A stretch of DNA of 33,446 bases from assembly GCA_003229375.1 (NCBI GenBank), contig QIDP01000134.1, positions 1-33,446 on the forward strand, read 5' to 3'. Positions 1-9,089 of this stretch are shown here, one piece after another (the stretch's first letter is position 1; the number at the start of each line of letters is the position of its first letter). The notes beneath the pieces are model-generated. The model searched no databases, was not told the origin of the DNA, and saw nothing but the letters and a program-made list of their open reading frames with translations. This DNA is from Nitrospirota bacterium (GTDB taxonomy: Bacteria > Nitrospinota > Nitrospinia > SZUA-224). A program made the position numbers and the translations under genes.

Positions 1-157
1 AGGGTTATGCTAAAGACATCTTTTAAAAGATCATTAGTCCATCTTGGCACAAAAATTGAAGAAACAAACACAGAGACAGAGACAAAGAGTTCTGAAAGAC
101 TATATATGTCTTTATAAAGAGTGATGTTTTTCTTTTCTTATCAACCTTGCAGGAGGA

Positions 158-188
158 GGTTGATCCCCGCTGAAAGCGGGGGTCAGCC
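158..188. repeat. REP-like hairpin upstream of the M23 peptidase gene
   Basis: Two 14-nt arms (158-171 and 175-188) pair completely, with two G-U pairs, around a GAA loop. The arms are GC-rich (core CCCCGCT/AGCGGGG) in an AT-rich setting. No T-run follows on the plus strand, so it is not a classic terminator. It could be a REP-type element or an mRNA 5' structure for the gene at 249. Confidence 0.6.
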
Positions 189-248
189 AGGAAATAAAAA
201 ATTATTTTAAAGTGGACATAAAATCCTTCTTCAAGAGTAGGAAGACAG

Positions 249-1196
249 ATGAAAAAGGATAAAAAAAGATTTTATAGTATTATATTATGTTCTGATTTAA
301 CAGGGAAGTTTCGAAGCTTTAGGATTTACAAACATATCCTGAAAACCTGCCTAACCATATTCATCATAATCACCCTATCTATCACAGGATTTTCTGTCTT
401 CTTTATTCAACAGTATATTAAGATGAACAAGGAACTGGTGGATTTAGAGGATGTCCTTAGAGAAAATAGGCTTCAAAAGATAGAGATAGAGAGGTTTGCC
501 CAAAAGATAAGGGATTTCGATGTCCAGATGGTACGCCTTGAGAAATTTGACAAAAAATTGAGAATAATAACTGCCCTTGAAGACTCCGGGAATCCTTCTC
601 TTCTGAAAAAATGGGGTATGGGGGGATCTGACAAATGGGAGATGACCGAATTCTCGGCAGCATTGGAGAAAGACTCTCTAAGAGGCATAAAAAAGCTCTA
701 TAAGGATTTAGAACAGCTCAGATTGCAGGCCAACCTTCGGGAGGTAAGTTTCCAGGAGTTGGATGAATTCTTCAAGGATCAGACCTCCTTCCTATCCTCT
801 ATCCCGTCTATATGGCCCACAAGGGGATGGATTACCTCAAAATTCGGTTACAGGAACTCACCATTTACAGGTTTGAAGGAGATGCATAAGGGACTAGATA
901 TAGCAACGAGGATGAGTAGCCCTATCATATCTCCTGCTGATGGCGTTGTGATACGTGTAACTAGAAATCATGGATTCGGTAATATGTTAGAGGTCGATCA
1001 TGGATACGGTATTATCACACGATATGGGCACAACTCAAAGCACTTATTAAAGGTTGGCGATCGGGTCAAGAGGGGGCAGATAATAGCTATGGTAGGGAGC
1101 ACGGGCCGCAGCACAGGCCCCCATCTCCACTATGAGGTCATAGTAAAAGGTGTTCAGGTAAATCCCTTGAAATATATTTTAGAAGATGAGAGTTAA
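249..1196 (+). CDS. Membrane-anchored M23 (LytM-type) peptidase
   Basis: Predicted periplasmic murein endopeptidase, or an activator of one, tethered to the inner membrane. A basic N-terminus is followed by one membrane segment (about residues 33-55), a coiled-coil region (about 56-105), a linker and a C-terminal M23 domain (about 195-310). The zinc-site pattern is intact: H and D in the HKGLD motif, then H-x-H in GPHLHYEV. An intact metal site favours an active enzyme over a degenerate EnvC/NlpD-like activator, but substrate cannot be read from sequence. The ATG at 249 follows a purine-rich AGGAAGA stretch. It appears to be a single gene, separated from rph by 320 bp. Confidence 0.85.
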   Translation: MKKDKKRFYSIILCSDLTGKFRSFRIYKHILKTCLTIFIIITLSITGFSVFFIQQYIKMNKELVDLEDVLRENRLQKIEIERFAQKIRDFDVQMVRLEKFDKKLRIITALEDSGNPSLLKKWGMGGSDKWEMTEFSAALEKDSLRGIKKLYKDLEQLRLQANLREVSFQELDEFFKDQTSFLSSIPSIWPTRGWITSKFGYRNSPFTGLKEMHKGLDIATRMSSPIISPADGVVIRVTRNHGFGNMLEVDHGYGIITRYGHNSKHLLKVGDRVKRGQIIAMVGSTGRSTGPHLHYEVIVKGVQVNPLKYILEDES

Positions 1197-1516
1197 GTTT
1201 TGATTTTCAATCCCCAAAATATTTCTTCCAATATAATCCCCGATTATATAACATAACTTGTTTTTCAGAAAGATTCTCAAAGCGATCCGATCCATGCGTT
1301 TGGAGAATTTCCAGGAATGCTTCATTTTTTTATCTTCCTTTGTGCCGACTTGATCGGTTTTCTTTATTTACGCTTCATTTGGCTAAATAGTTAATAGTTA
1401 CGAAAAATTATTGTAAAATTTTAGAGAAAATGGTATGGTATCTACTTTCAATAAGGATTGTAACTACTCAGTAGTTACTAAGGGTTAAGCTTTTACTTGA
1501 TTGAGGGTTACTATAT
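1197..1516. other. Intergenic region with a perfect palindrome
   Basis: No gene is visible in these 320 bases. A perfect palindrome, GTAACTACTCAGTAGTTAC, lies at 1460-1478 (9-bp arms, one central base). Its first 12 bases recur at 33357-33368. Related words (AATAGTTAATAGTTACG) lie near 1385-1401. No convincing sigma-70 promoter for rph was found. Confidence 0.5.
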
Positions 1517-2236
1517 ATGAGGAAAAAAAGAGGATCGACTAAGCTGCGCAAAGTAAAGATCATCCCTGATTTCATCAAGCATGCTGAGGGTTCTGTGCTG
1601 ATAGAAATGGGTAATACAAAGGTGATATGTACTGCCACTGTGGAGAATAAGGTTCCACCTTTCCTTAAAGATACAGGGAAAGGCTGGATAACAGCCGAGT
1701 ATTCTATGCTCCCGCGGTCCACCCAAACAAGGGTGTTAAGGGAGGCAATGACGGGTAAGGTCAAGCCCAGGACACATGAGATCCAGCGTCTTATCGGACG
1801 ATCCTTGAGGGCAGTGGTAGATCTTGAAGCGCTTGGTGAGAGGACAGTATGGATGGATTGCGATGTTATACAGGCAGATGGGGGAACACGTACCGCATCC
1901 ATTACAGGTGCATTTGTCGCCCTCTGTGGTGCATTAAGGTTTCTGAAAGAGAAAAAGAAAATAAAAAATATTCCCTTACAAGACTTTGTTGCAGCTGTTA
2001 GTGTGGGAATTGTGAAAGGGAAGGCATTATTGGATATAGACTATGAAGAAGACTCAGCAGCAGATGTAGATATGAATATAGTTATGACCGACAAGGGCAG
2101 ATTCATAGAGATCCAGGCAACAGCAGAGGAATCCACCTTTTCTAAAAGGGATATGTCTGGCCTTATAAAGCTGGCAGAGATGGGAATAAAGGAACTTATA
2201 GATATACAGAGGAGGGTTGTTGGGAAGTTAAGATAA
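1517..2236 (+). CDS. rph: Ribonuclease PH
   Basis: Phosphorolytic 3'-to-5' exoribonuclease that trims the 3' ends of tRNA precursors, acting as a hexamer in the cytoplasm. The 239-residue length is normal for the family. Recognisable family blocks are [14 protein letters not shown], the [15 protein letters not shown] arginine-rich block, and [19 protein letters not shown]. The ATG at 1517 gives the usual short N-terminus before the [10 protein letters not shown] block. Six tRNA genes, the natural substrates, begin about 107 bp downstream, so co-transcription with them is possible. The rdgB gene that often follows rph in related gene orders is absent. Confidence 0.95.
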   Translation: MRKKRGSTKLRKVKIIPDFIKHAEGSVLIEMGNTKVICTATVENKVPPFLKDTGKGWITAEYSMLPRSTQTRVLREAMTGKVKPRTHEIQRLIGRSLRAVVDLEALGERTVWMDCDVIQADGGTRTASITGAFVALCGALRFLKEKKKIKNIPLQDFVAAVSVGIVKGKALLDIDYEEDSAADVDMNIVMTDKGRFIEIQATAEESTFSKRDMSGLIKLAEMGIKELIDIQRRVVGKLR

Positions 2237-2256
2237 TCAATCGCAAATCGAAAATT
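2236..2256. repeat. Short interspersed word, CGATTT/ACGATTTTCGATTG family (copy 1, inverted)
   Basis: The minus strand reads ATTTTCGATTTGCGATTG here. It resembles words at 2982-3004 and 3221-3250. The word begins at the rph stop codon (TAA, 2234-2236). It is a low-complexity intergenic repeat with no function evident from sequence. Confidence 0.4.
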
Positions 2257-2343
2257 TTAAAAGGGTTTGCAAGGAATCTGTTAAAAAATTATTGCATTTA
2301 TAGGGCTTATATGATAATAATTAAATGTATAAACTAAATTTAG

Positions 2344-2419
2344 CGGGGCGTAGCGCAGCCTGGTTTAGCGCACCTGCCTTGGGAGCAGGGGGTCGGAGGT
2401 TCAAATCCTCTCGCCCCGA
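2344..2419 (+). tRNA. tRNA-Pro (anticodon TGG)
   Basis: The acceptor stem CGGGGCG (2344-2350) pairs with CGCCCCG (2412-2418), with discriminator A at 2419. The anticodon stem CCTGC/GCAGG encloses loop CTTGGGA, giving anticodon TGG. The T-arm is GGAGG-TTCAAAT-CCTCT. No CCA is encoded, so the end must be added by the CCA-adding enzyme. First gene of the tRNA block. Confidence 0.97.
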
Positions 2420-2436
2420 TTAGTATTTAGTATTTG

Positions 2437-2490
2437 GTCGTTAGTATTTAGTATTTGGTTATTATTAACTATTCACTAAATACTAACGAC
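2437..2490. repeat. Perfect 16-bp inverted repeat between tRNA-Pro and tRNA-Arg
   Basis: GTCGTTAGTATTTAGT (2437-2452) is perfectly complementary to 2475-2490, with a 22-nt loop. The surrounding spacer (2421-2504) consists of TAGTATTTAGTATTTGG direct words and ATTCACTAATACT words. The hairpin would form in the tRNA precursor transcript and may be a processing signal. Confidence 0.7.
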
Positions 2491-2504
2491 TATTCACTAA
2501 TACT

Positions 2505-2578
<74 letters not shown>

Positions 2579-2630
2579 CTATATATATAAAATTTCCTGA
2601 AACTTAGGGACAGTATAGAAACCAAATATT

Positions 2631-2750
2631 TAATATCAAAATATACATTTTAAAGGTAAATTATAGACAAGCATATTTCTAAGCCAGAACAGACAAGGAA
2701 GTATTCAAATATATTTACTTTTAAATTGTCTGTTTTGATATTTGATATTA
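2631..2750 (+). repeat. MITE-like repeat, copy A (full length)
   Basis: About 120 bp with imperfect terminal inverted repeats. The left end has ATATCAAAATATACATTTTAAAG; the right end is the inverse, with ACTTTTAAATTGTCTGTTTTGATATTTGATAT split across 2717-2749. The interior word AAGCCAGAACAGACAAGGAA (2681-2700) recurs inverted in copy D. It lies between tRNA-Arg and tRNA-His and contains no ORF. See copies B to E. Confidence 0.75.
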
Positions 2751-2756
2751 AAAAGT

Positions 2757-2833
2757 GGTGAGCGTAGCTCAATTGGCAGAGCACTGGACTGTGGCTCCGG
2801 TGGTTGAGGGTTCAATCCCCTTCGCTCACCCCA
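2757..2833 (+). tRNA. tRNA-His (anticodon GTG)
   Basis: The His-specific extra G(-1) at 2757 faces C73 at 2830. Acceptor GTGAGCG (2758-2764) pairs with CGCTCAC (2823-2829). Anticodon loop CTGTGGC gives GTG. CCA is present at 2831-2833, whether encoded or by chance. Confidence 0.96.
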
Positions 2834-2847
2834 ATTCTCTATTAGTA

Positions 2848-2876
2848 GTTGTTAGTTTTAACTATTCACTAACAAC
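2848..2876. repeat. Inverted repeat between tRNA-His and tRNA-Arg
   Basis: GTTGTTAGT (2848-2856) is the exact inverse of ACTAACAAC (2868-2876), with an 11-nt loop. It is followed by tandem ATTCAC words up to the next tRNA. The design matches the hairpin at 2437-2490 but the arm words differ. Confidence 0.6.
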
Positions 2877-2897
2877 CATTCACTATTCACTAATACT

Positions 2898-2971
2898 GCG
2901 CCCGTAGCTCAGATGGATAGAGCGTCGGACTTCGAATCCGCAGGTCGCAGGTTCGAATCCTGCCGGGCGTG
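2898..2971 (+). tRNA. tRNA-Arg (anticodon TCG)
   Basis: Acceptor GCGCCCG (2898-2904) pairs with CGGGCGT (2964-2970), discriminator G2971. The anticodon loop CTTCGAA gives TCG, reading CGA. The top pair of the anticodon stem is mismatched (U-C), a small oddity. T-arm CAGG-TTCGAAT-CCTG. No CCA is encoded. The upstream ATTCACTAATACT is shared with the first tRNA-Arg. Confidence 0.95.
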
Positions 2972-2981
2972 CTATAATCAT

Positions 2982-3004
2982 GATTTACGATTTTCGATTG
3001 CCGA
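2982..3004. repeat. Short interspersed word, GATTTACGATTTTCGATTG (copy 2)
   Basis: Member of the same word family as 2236-2256 (inverted) and 3221-3250. It sits in the spacer between tRNA-Arg and tRNA-Lys. Confidence 0.4.
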
Positions 3005-3013
3005 TGTATTAGT

Positions 3014-3119
3014 ATTACTACCTTTATGGTGGGCCGTTAGCTCAATTGGTAGAGCAACTGACTCTTAATCAGTAGGTCGCAGGTTCGATCCCTGCACGGC
3101 TCACCATAAGGGTAGTAAT
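3014..3119. repeat. 18-bp inverted repeat bracketing tRNA-Lys
   Basis: ATTACTACCTTTATGGTG (3014-3031) and CACCATAAGGGTAGTAAT (3102-3119) are complementary at 17 of 18 positions. They flank the tRNA and include its first base and its 3' CCA. In the primary transcript the acceptor stem would be extended by a long duplex that buries the CCA until it is processed. Confidence 0.75.
3031..3106 (+). tRNA. tRNA-Lys (anticodon CTT)
   Basis: Acceptor GGGCCGT (3031-3037) pairs with ACGGCTC (3096-3102) with one G-T pair, discriminator A3103. The anticodon arm ACTGA-CTCTTAA-TCAGT gives CTT, reading AAG. CCA is encoded at 3104-3106. Confidence 0.97.
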
Positions 3120-3134
3120 CTGCCATGGATGAAA

Positions 3135-3214
3135 GCGAGAGTGGCGGAATTGGCAGACGCGTCGCGTTTAGGACGCGATGGATAACCATGGGGGTTCGAG
3201 TCCCCCCTCTCGCA
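3135..3214 (+). tRNA. tRNA-Leu (anticodon TAG)
   Basis: Class II tRNA with acceptor GCGAGAG (3135-3141) paired to CTCTCGC (3207-3213) and discriminator A3214. The anticodon loop TTTAGGA between TCGCG and CGCGA gives TAG, reading CUA. The variable arm is short (TGG-ATAA-CCA), making an 80-nt gene. No CCA is encoded. Confidence 0.95.
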
Positions 3215-3220
3215 CTAAAA

Positions 3221-3250
3221 TTTACGATTTCGAATGTCGATTTTCGATTT
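3221..3250. repeat. Short interspersed word, CGATTT family (copy 3)
   Basis: Tandem degenerate words TTTACGATTTCGAA and TGTCGATTTTCGATTT follow the tRNA-Leu gene. They resemble the words at 2236-2256 and 2982-3004. Confidence 0.4.
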
Positions 3251-3315
3251 AAAGAAGGGAAGGCGTTAAGTCCTTCTAACGGAAAACTCCAATTTTAATA
3301 AAAGGATAAAAAAGA

Positions 3316-4632
3316 ATGAAGGTAGAATTAGAAGATCTGGGACAATGTACAAGACATTTAAAGATTGAGATCCCATCCGAAGTATTTATAAAGGAAGTGG
3401 ATATAGCCTATAGTAAACTCAAGAAAAAGGTGAAGATTCATGGATTCAGACAAGGGAAGATCCCCAGAAATATACTGGAGAAATACTATAGCAAGGATGT
3501 TGAGAATGATGCCCTACAGAAAATTATACCGGAAACCTATGAAAAGGCAATAAAGGATTATAAGCTCCGTGTAGTCGGTGAGCCTAAACTGGATAATATA
3601 AAAGTAGAAAAGGAAAAAACCTTATGTTATACCGCTACGGTGGAGGTCCTCCCTGATATTGAGCTTAAGGAATATGATGGATTAGAATTTACCAGGAGGA
3701 ATGTAAATATCTCTGATGAGGATGTTGAAAATGAACTAAAAAGATTGCAGGAAGCACACGCAGAATTTGATAATGTCCCGGACAGATCAGTTAAGGATTC
3801 AGATTATGTGATAATAGATTTTGAAGGATTTGTTGGTGGAATCTCTCTAAAAGGGGGCAAAGGTGTAAATCAGCCATTAGTGATCGGCTCGGGAACCTTT
3901 GTGAAGGAGTTCGAAGAGGGACTAATCGGCATGAATAAGGAGGAAGAAAAGGATATAAGGGTCTCTTTTGCCGGTGATTTTCATAACAAGGAGATAGCCG
4001 GGAAAGATGTAGTATTCAAGGTAAGGATTAAAGAGATAAAGGAAAAGAGATTACTAAAGCTGGATGACGCATTTGCCAAAGAGATCGGTAGGTGTGAGAC
4101 TATCAAGGAGCTCGGGGAAAAGGTTAGGGAAAATCTTGAGAAAAACGAAAGGTTAAATGCTGATGCAAGACTAAAGGGAGAAATTACAGATAGATTAGTT
4201 GAATTAAATCCCTTTGAGCCCACTAAGGGGTTAGTCGAGAATCAGATGGATTTCATGGCAGAGAATGCAAAGAGACGTATGATGTATCAAAAATCTGATG
4301 AAGACAAATCAGATATTGATATCAAAAATCTAAGAGAGGGATTTAGGGAATCGTCAACAAAGATAGTAGCAGGAGAACTCCTCCTTGAAGAGATATCTAA
4401 AAAGGAAGGGGTTGAAGTTACAGATGAAGATATAGATAAGGAGGTTAAGAGGATCGCCGTCCTGAGGAATGAAGCGGTAAATGTATTAAAAGTGAATATG
4501 GAGAAGGATGGTACCTTAGAGAGGTTAAGAAGTCAGATCAAAAGGGAGAAGATACTTAACACACTGATAAATAAATTTAAGATCAACGAGGTATTTGTTG
4601 ACAGATCAGAAATAATTCAGGATACTAATTAA
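3316..4632 (+). CDS. tig: Trigger factor (ribosome-associated chaperone)
   Basis: Ribosome-bound folding chaperone that receives nascent chains at the exit tunnel. The 438-residue length is normal. The N-terminal ribosome-binding loop is clear: GFRQGKIP at residues 43-50. A PPIase domain follows (about 155-245, with DYVIIDFEGFVGG), then the helical substrate-binding C-terminal region. The gene opens the conserved tig-clpP-clpX-lon series, with a 20-bp gap to clpP. An AAAGGA stretch lies upstream of the ATG. Confidence 0.96.
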   Translation: MKVELEDLGQCTRHLKIEIPSEVFIKEVDIAYSKLKKKVKIHGFRQGKIPRNILEKYYSKDVENDALQKIIPETYEKAIKDYKLRVVGEPKLDNIKVEKEKTLCYTATVEVLPDIELKEYDGLEFTRRNVNISDEDVENELKRLQEAHAEFDNVPDRSVKDSDYVIIDFEGFVGGISLKGGKGVNQPLVIGSGTFVKEFEEGLIGMNKEEEKDIRVSFAGDFHNKEIAGKDVVFKVRIKEIKEKRLLKLDDAFAKEIGRCETIKELGEKVRENLEKNERLNADARLKGEITDRLVELNPFEPTKGLVENQMDFMAENAKRRMMYQKSDEDKSDIDIKNLREGFRESSTKIVAGELLLEEISKKEGVEVTDEDIDKEVKRIAVLRNEAVNVLKVNMEKDGTLERLRSQIKREKILNTLINKFKINEVFVDRSEIIQDTN

Positions 4633-4652
4633 AGGGAAAGGGATATTAAATT

Positions 4653-5276
4653 ATGAACTTAATTCCGATGGTGGTGGAACAGACAAGCAGGGGAGAACGT
4701 GCCTATGATATCTACTCACGTCTTTTAAAAGATAGAATAATATTTTTGGGAACACCGATCGATGATTATGTCTCAAATCTAATGATTGCACAGATGTTGT
4801 ATCTAGAAGCTGAGGAGCCGGAGCAGGATATATATATCTATATAAACTGTCCTGGTGGTATAGTCACCTCAGGATTGGCTATATATGATACAATGCAATA
4901 TATCAAGCCGGACATACAGACAATATGTATTGGACAGGCAGCAAGCATGGGTGCCCTTTTATTAGCATCAGGTACAAAAGGAAAGAGATTTACCCTTCCC
5001 AATGCAAGGATATTGATACACCAGCCCTCAGGTGGTTTTCAGGGACAGACGGCTGATATAGATATCCAGGCAAAAGAGATACTGAGGATGAGAGAGACCC
5101 TTGATTCTGTGTTGTCTGAACATACCGGACAGTCTCTGGGTAAGATCAGGGATGATACAGACAGGGATTTTTTTATGAGTGGCGAAGCTGCCAGGGAGTA
5201 TGGTATTGTGGATGAAGTCATAATATCAAGGATTGCAAAGGAAGAAAAAAGTAAAATGGGCCAGGGAGGAAAGTAG
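4653..5276 (+). CDS. clpP: ATP-dependent Clp protease, proteolytic subunit
   Basis: Serine protease that forms the two-ring degradation chamber served by ClpX. The catalytic triad is visible: Ser98 in QAASMGA, His123 in LIHQPSGG and Asp172 in DRDFF. The 207-residue length is normal. The Shine-Dalgarno is AAAGGGA. The stop codon is immediately followed by the clpX ATG, so the two genes are almost certainly co-translated from one mRNA. Confidence 0.98.
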   Translation: MNLIPMVVEQTSRGERAYDIYSRLLKDRIIFLGTPIDDYVSNLMIAQMLYLEAEEPEQDIYIYINCPGGIVTSGLAIYDTMQYIKPDIQTICIGQAASMGALLLASGTKGKRFTLPNARILIHQPSGGFQGQTADIDIQAKEILRMRETLDSVLSEHTGQSLGKIRDDTDRDFFMSGEAAREYGIVDEVIISRIAKEEKSKMGQGGK

Positions 5277-6515
5277 ATGGCAGAGAAAAGCAAAGAAGGC
5301 AGCACACTGAGGTGTTCTTTTTGTGGGAAGTCCCAGGAAAAGGTCAATAAGTTGATTGCAGGACCAACAGTCTATATCTGTGATGAATGTGTCGATCTCT
5401 GCAACGAGATAATGCTGGAAGAATGGACACGGAAGAAGGGAGATGAATTTCAACGTCTTCTTAAGCCAAAGGAGATAACTAAGATACTGGATGATTATGT
5501 TATTGGACAGGAGAGGTCAAAGAAGGTACTATCAGTAGCGGTGCATAATCACTATAAGAGGATAGAGGCGAACATCGACCTTGATGATGTAGAGCTCCAG
5601 AAAAGTAATATACTCATGATAGGCCCCACAGGCACTGGAAAGACACTATTAGCCCAGACCCTGGCCAGAATATTGGATGTGCCTTTTACTATCGTTGATG
5701 CTACTACCCTGACAGAGGCAGGCTATGTGGGAGAGGACGTAGAAAATATCATATTAAAACTCCTGCAGGCAGCAGAGTATGATGTGGAGAAGGCTGAGAA
5801 AGGTATTATCTATATTGATGAGATCGACAAGATCAGCAGGAAGTCGGAGAATCCCTCTATAACAAGAGATGTATCAGGAGAGGGTGTTCAGCAGGCCCTT
5901 CTGAAGATAATAGAAGGGACTGTCGCAAGTGTACCTCCTCAGGGGGGACGAAAGCATCCTCATCAGGAATTTCTCCGTGTTGATACAACCCATATCCTCT
6001 TCATATGTGGTGGTGCATTTGTTGGATTAGATAAGATCATTGAGCAAAGGATAGGGAAAAAGACGGTGGGGTTCGGAAGTAAATTACATACAAAGGAAAA
6101 TAACATAGGGAAGATACTTTCTCAGATAAAGCCCGAAGATTTGCTTAAATATGGATTGATCCCTGAGTTTATAGGGAGAATGCCTGTGGTGGCCACCCTG
6201 GACGATCTGGATGAGGATACGCTGGTGAAGATACTGGTGGAACCTAAGAATGCCCTGATTAAACAGTATAAAAAGTTTTTTGAATTTGAAAAAATAAATC
6301 TCAGTTTTACAGATGACTCACTGCGGGCTATTGCAAGAGAGGCGACGAAACGCAAGATGGGCGCAAGGGGGTTACGTTCTATATTAGAAGATATAATGTT
6401 AGACATGATGTATGATCTCCCATCCTACTCGGATATCAAAGAATGTGTTATCAGCAAAGAGGTTGTCACGAATAGGGAGCAGCCTATTATACTATATGAG
6501 AAACGGGCGAGTTAA
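5277..6515 (+). CDS. clpX: ClpX unfoldase (AAA+ ATPase of ClpXP)
   Basis: Hexameric unfoldase that feeds tagged substrates into ClpP. An N-terminal C4 zinc-binding domain has Cys13, 16, 35 and 38. The AAA+ core has Walker A GPTGTGKT (about residues 116-123) and Walker [10 protein letters not shown] (about 178-186), followed by the small domain. The IGF-type ClpP-contact loop region reads KKTVGFGSK, with the tripeptide VGF in place of IGF. Length 412 residues. The start directly abuts the clpP stop and GGGAGG precedes it. Confidence 0.98.
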   Translation: MAEKSKEGSTLRCSFCGKSQEKVNKLIAGPTVYICDECVDLCNEIMLEEWTRKKGDEFQRLLKPKEITKILDDYVIGQERSKKVLSVAVHNHYKRIEANIDLDDVELQKSNILMIGPTGTGKTLLAQTLARILDVPFTIVDATTLTEAGYVGEDVENIILKLLQAAEYDVEKAEKGIIYIDEIDKISRKSENPSITRDVSGEGVQQALLKIIEGTVASVPPQGGRKHPHQEFLRVDTTHILFICGGAFVGLDKIIEQRIGKKTVGFGSKLHTKENNIGKILSQIKPEDLLKYGLIPEFIGRMPVVATLDDLDEDTLVKILVEPKNALIKQYKKFFEFEKINLSFTDDSLRAIAREATKRKMGARGLRSILEDIMLDMMYDLPSYSDIKECVISKEVVTNREQPIILYEKRAS

Positions 6516-6534
6516 CCACGCTCAGGAGAACTAT

Positions 6535-8979
6535 ATGAATGCAAATAAAGTTAAAGAGATCACTCTATCCAGAACCCTGCCTTTGCTTCCGCTAAGGGAT
6601 ATTGTGGTTTTTCCGTATATGATAATTCCCCTATTTATAGGGAGGGTGAAATCTGTAAAGGCAGTAGAGAATGCCTTATCCCAGGAAAGGAATATTTTAT
6701 TATCTACACAGAAAAATGCAAAGGCAAATAATCCTGAACCAGATGATATTTTTAAAATTGGAACCATAGGAGAGATCCTGCAAATCCTAAAGCTAGCTGA
6801 CGGGACGGTTAAGGTACTTGTTGAGGGAAAAGAAAGGGCAAAAATAGACTCATTTCTTAAGAACGATGACTTCTTTGAGGTAAACGTGACCAGGATAGAA
6901 GAGAAGGTTACTACTAACTCTCCGGACATAAAGGCACTGATGAAGAATATAAATAGTATCTTTGAGAAATATATTAAATTAAATCAGAGAATTCCACCCG
7001 AGATACTATCCTCTATCGCAAATACTGATGATCCATACCTATATGCGGATACTGTTGTCGCTCACCTTACTCTAAAGATTTCTGAAAAGCAACAGATACT
7101 GGAATTAATAGATGTTAACAAGAGATTGGAAAAAATATACAATTTTATTGAGTCCGAGCTTGAGATGTTGAAGGTAGAAAACAGGGTAAGAGGACGTGTT
7201 AAAAAGCAGATGGAGAAGAGTCAGAAGGAATATTATCTAACAGAACAGATGAAGGCAATCCAGAAGGAATTGGGAAAACATGATGATGTAAAGACAGAGA
7301 TCAATGATCTGAGGAATAAGATAAAGAAGGCAAAGATGCCAAAGGATATTAATGAAAAGGCATTAAAGGAACTCAAAAGACTTGAGATGATGCCCCCTAT
7401 GTCTGCTGAGGCTACTGTTGTTCGCAATTATATAGACTGGCTTGTAGATCTCCCCTGGGAGATAAGGACCAAGGACAAATTGAAGATCCCGGAGGCTGAA
7501 AAGATTCTTAACAATGATCACTACGGCCTGGAAAAGATAAAGGAGAGAATCGTGGAATACCTGGCTGTTCGCAAGCTGGTTAAGAAGATGAAAGGTCCTA
7601 TATTATGTCTCGTAGGACCACCCGGAGTAGGAAAGACATCGTTAGGTCAGTCAATAGCAAGGGCAATGGGAAGGAAGTTTGTCCGTATGTCGCTTGGAGG
7701 AGTAAGAGATGAGGCAGAAATAAGGGGACACAGAAGAACATATATTGGGGCACTCCCAGGTAGAATTATCCAGTCTATCAAAAAGGCAAAGACCAAGAAT
7801 CCGGTCTTTATGCTGGATGAGGTAGATAAGATGAGCACAGATTTCAGGGGGGACCCTTCATCTGCTTTATTAGAGGTGCTTGATCCTGAACAGAACAATG
7901 CCTTTGATGATCACTATCTTGAAGTAGGGTTTGATCTCTCAGAGGTCATGTTTATTACTACTGCAAATATACTTTATTCTATACCACAGCCTCTCCAGGA
8001 CAGAATGGAAGTTTTGAGGATACCGGGATATACAGAACATGAAAAGATGAAGATAGCAGATATCTTTCTGATCCCGAAAAAGTTAAGTGAGCATGGGCTA
8101 ACAGACAAAAATCTACACTTTTCACGGGCCTCCATCCAGACAATTATAAAGCAGTATACAAGGGAGGCAGGGGTAAGGAACCTTGAACGTGAGATAGCAT
8201 CGATATGCAGAAAGATAGCAAAGAAGGTTGTTCAGGATGGAAGGAAGACAAAGGTAAGTATAACCTCCCGTAAGGTTGCCAAATATCTGGGGACCCCAAG
8301 ATATCGTGTCGGAAAGGCAGAGGATAAAAACGAAGTGGGTCTGGCAACGGGTCTGGCATGGACCGAAGTCGGAGGTGAATTATTGGCTATAGAGGTGATT
8401 GTAATGGATGGAAAAGGAAAACTTACCCTGACCGGAAAATTGGGTGATGTAATGCAGGAATCCGCACATGCGGCCTTAAGTTATGTAAGATCGAGGTCAA
8501 GCAAGTGGGGGCTGAACAAAAATTTCTACCAGAAGAAGGATATCCATATTCATATCCCGGAGGGTGCTATACCCAAAGATGGCCCATCAGCCGGTATCAC
8601 CATGGCAGCCGCTATTATATCTGGTTTGACTGGTATATCACTAAAAAAGGATGTGGCCATGACTGGTGAGATCACCTTGAGAGGCAGGGTGCTTCCTGTT
8701 GGTGGGGTAAAAGAGAAGATTCTCGCTGCCCATAGGGGAGAGATACGTACAGTAATACTTCCTGAGGAAAATGAGAAGGATATGAAGGATATACCGGCTC
8801 CTGTCAGAAAATCATTGGAAATCATCTTTGTGAAGACTATGGACGAGGTCATAAAGATCGTCATGGTAAAGCAAAAAAAGAGGAGGATTTCTAAAAAATC
8901 ATCATCAAGAGATATTAAAAAGAAATTTATAGAGTCAACCTTTGATAAATCTATACCTGATTTACCATCGGTCAATTGA
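6535..8979 (+). CDS. lon: Lon protease (LonA type)
   Basis: ATP-dependent cytoplasmic protease. An open frame extends upstream to 6412 inside clpX, but ATG 6535 is chosen because AGGAGAA lies just before it and it gives the usual N-terminus (814 residues). Domains are an N-terminal substrate-binding region (about 1-200), a helical linker, AAA+ with Walker A GPPGVGKT (about 361-368) and Walker B FMLDEVDK, and a C-terminal protease domain with catalytic Ser685 (DGPSAG) and Lys728 ([10 protein letters not shown]). It lies 19 bp after clpX and probably ends the proteolysis operon. Confidence 0.97.
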   Translation: MNANKVKEITLSRTLPLLPLRDIVVFPYMIIPLFIGRVKSVKAVENALSQERNILLSTQKNAKANNPEPDDIFKIGTIGEILQILKLADGTVKVLVEGKERAKIDSFLKNDDFFEVNVTRIEEKVTTNSPDIKALMKNINSIFEKYIKLNQRIPPEILSSIANTDDPYLYADTVVAHLTLKISEKQQILELIDVNKRLEKIYNFIESELEMLKVENRVRGRVKKQMEKSQKEYYLTEQMKAIQKELGKHDDVKTEINDLRNKIKKAKMPKDINEKALKELKRLEMMPPMSAEATVVRNYIDWLVDLPWEIRTKDKLKIPEAEKILNNDHYGLEKIKERIVEYLAVRKLVKKMKGPILCLVGPPGVGKTSLGQSIARAMGRKFVRMSLGGVRDEAEIRGHRRTYIGALPGRIIQSIKKAKTKNPVFMLDEVDKMSTDFRGDPSSALLEVLDPEQNNAFDDHYLEVGFDLSEVMFITTANILYSIPQPLQDRMEVLRIPGYTEHEKMKIADIFLIPKKLSEHGLTDKNLHFSRASIQTIIKQYTREAGVRNLEREIASICRKIAKKVVQDGRKTKVSITSRKVAKYLGTPRYRVGKAEDKNEVGLATGLAWTEVGGELLAIEVIVMDGKGKLTLTGKLGDVMQESAHAALSYVRSRSSKWGLNKNFYQKKDIHIHIPEGAIPKDGPSAGITMAAAIISGLTGISLKKDVAMTGEITLRGRVLPVGGVKEKILAAHRGEIRTVILPEENEKDMKDIPAPVRKSLEIIFVKTMDEVIKIVMVKQKKRRISKKSSSRDIKKKFIESTFDKSIPDLPSVN

Positions 8980-9020
8980 GGGTCTCGAAAGTTCGAAATC
9001 AATTTGGAGGGGAAAAATAC

Positions 9021-9073
9021 AAATATCAAATATCAAAATATACATTTTAAAAGTAAATTTAATTTGATATTTT
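9021..9073 (+). repeat. MITE-like repeat, copy B (internally deleted)
   Basis: The left terminus (AAATATCAAATATCAAAATA and following, through AAAAGTAAAT) is joined directly to a short right end, TTTGATATTTT. The interior seen in copies A and D is missing. It ends a few bases before AAAGGAG, the ribosome binding site of the DAHP synthase gene. Confidence 0.65.
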
Positions 9074-9089
9074 AAAGGAGTTGTAAAAA

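Noticed and set aside
2292-2320. TTGCAT-N17-TAATAA as the promoter of the tRNA block
   Set aside because: The match is weak and the region is AT-rich, so chance is likely. Co-transcription with rph is equally possible.
6412-6534. Longer lon start overlapping clpX
   Set aside because: The added residues lie in clpX coding sequence and have no family match. ATG 6535 has a good RBS.
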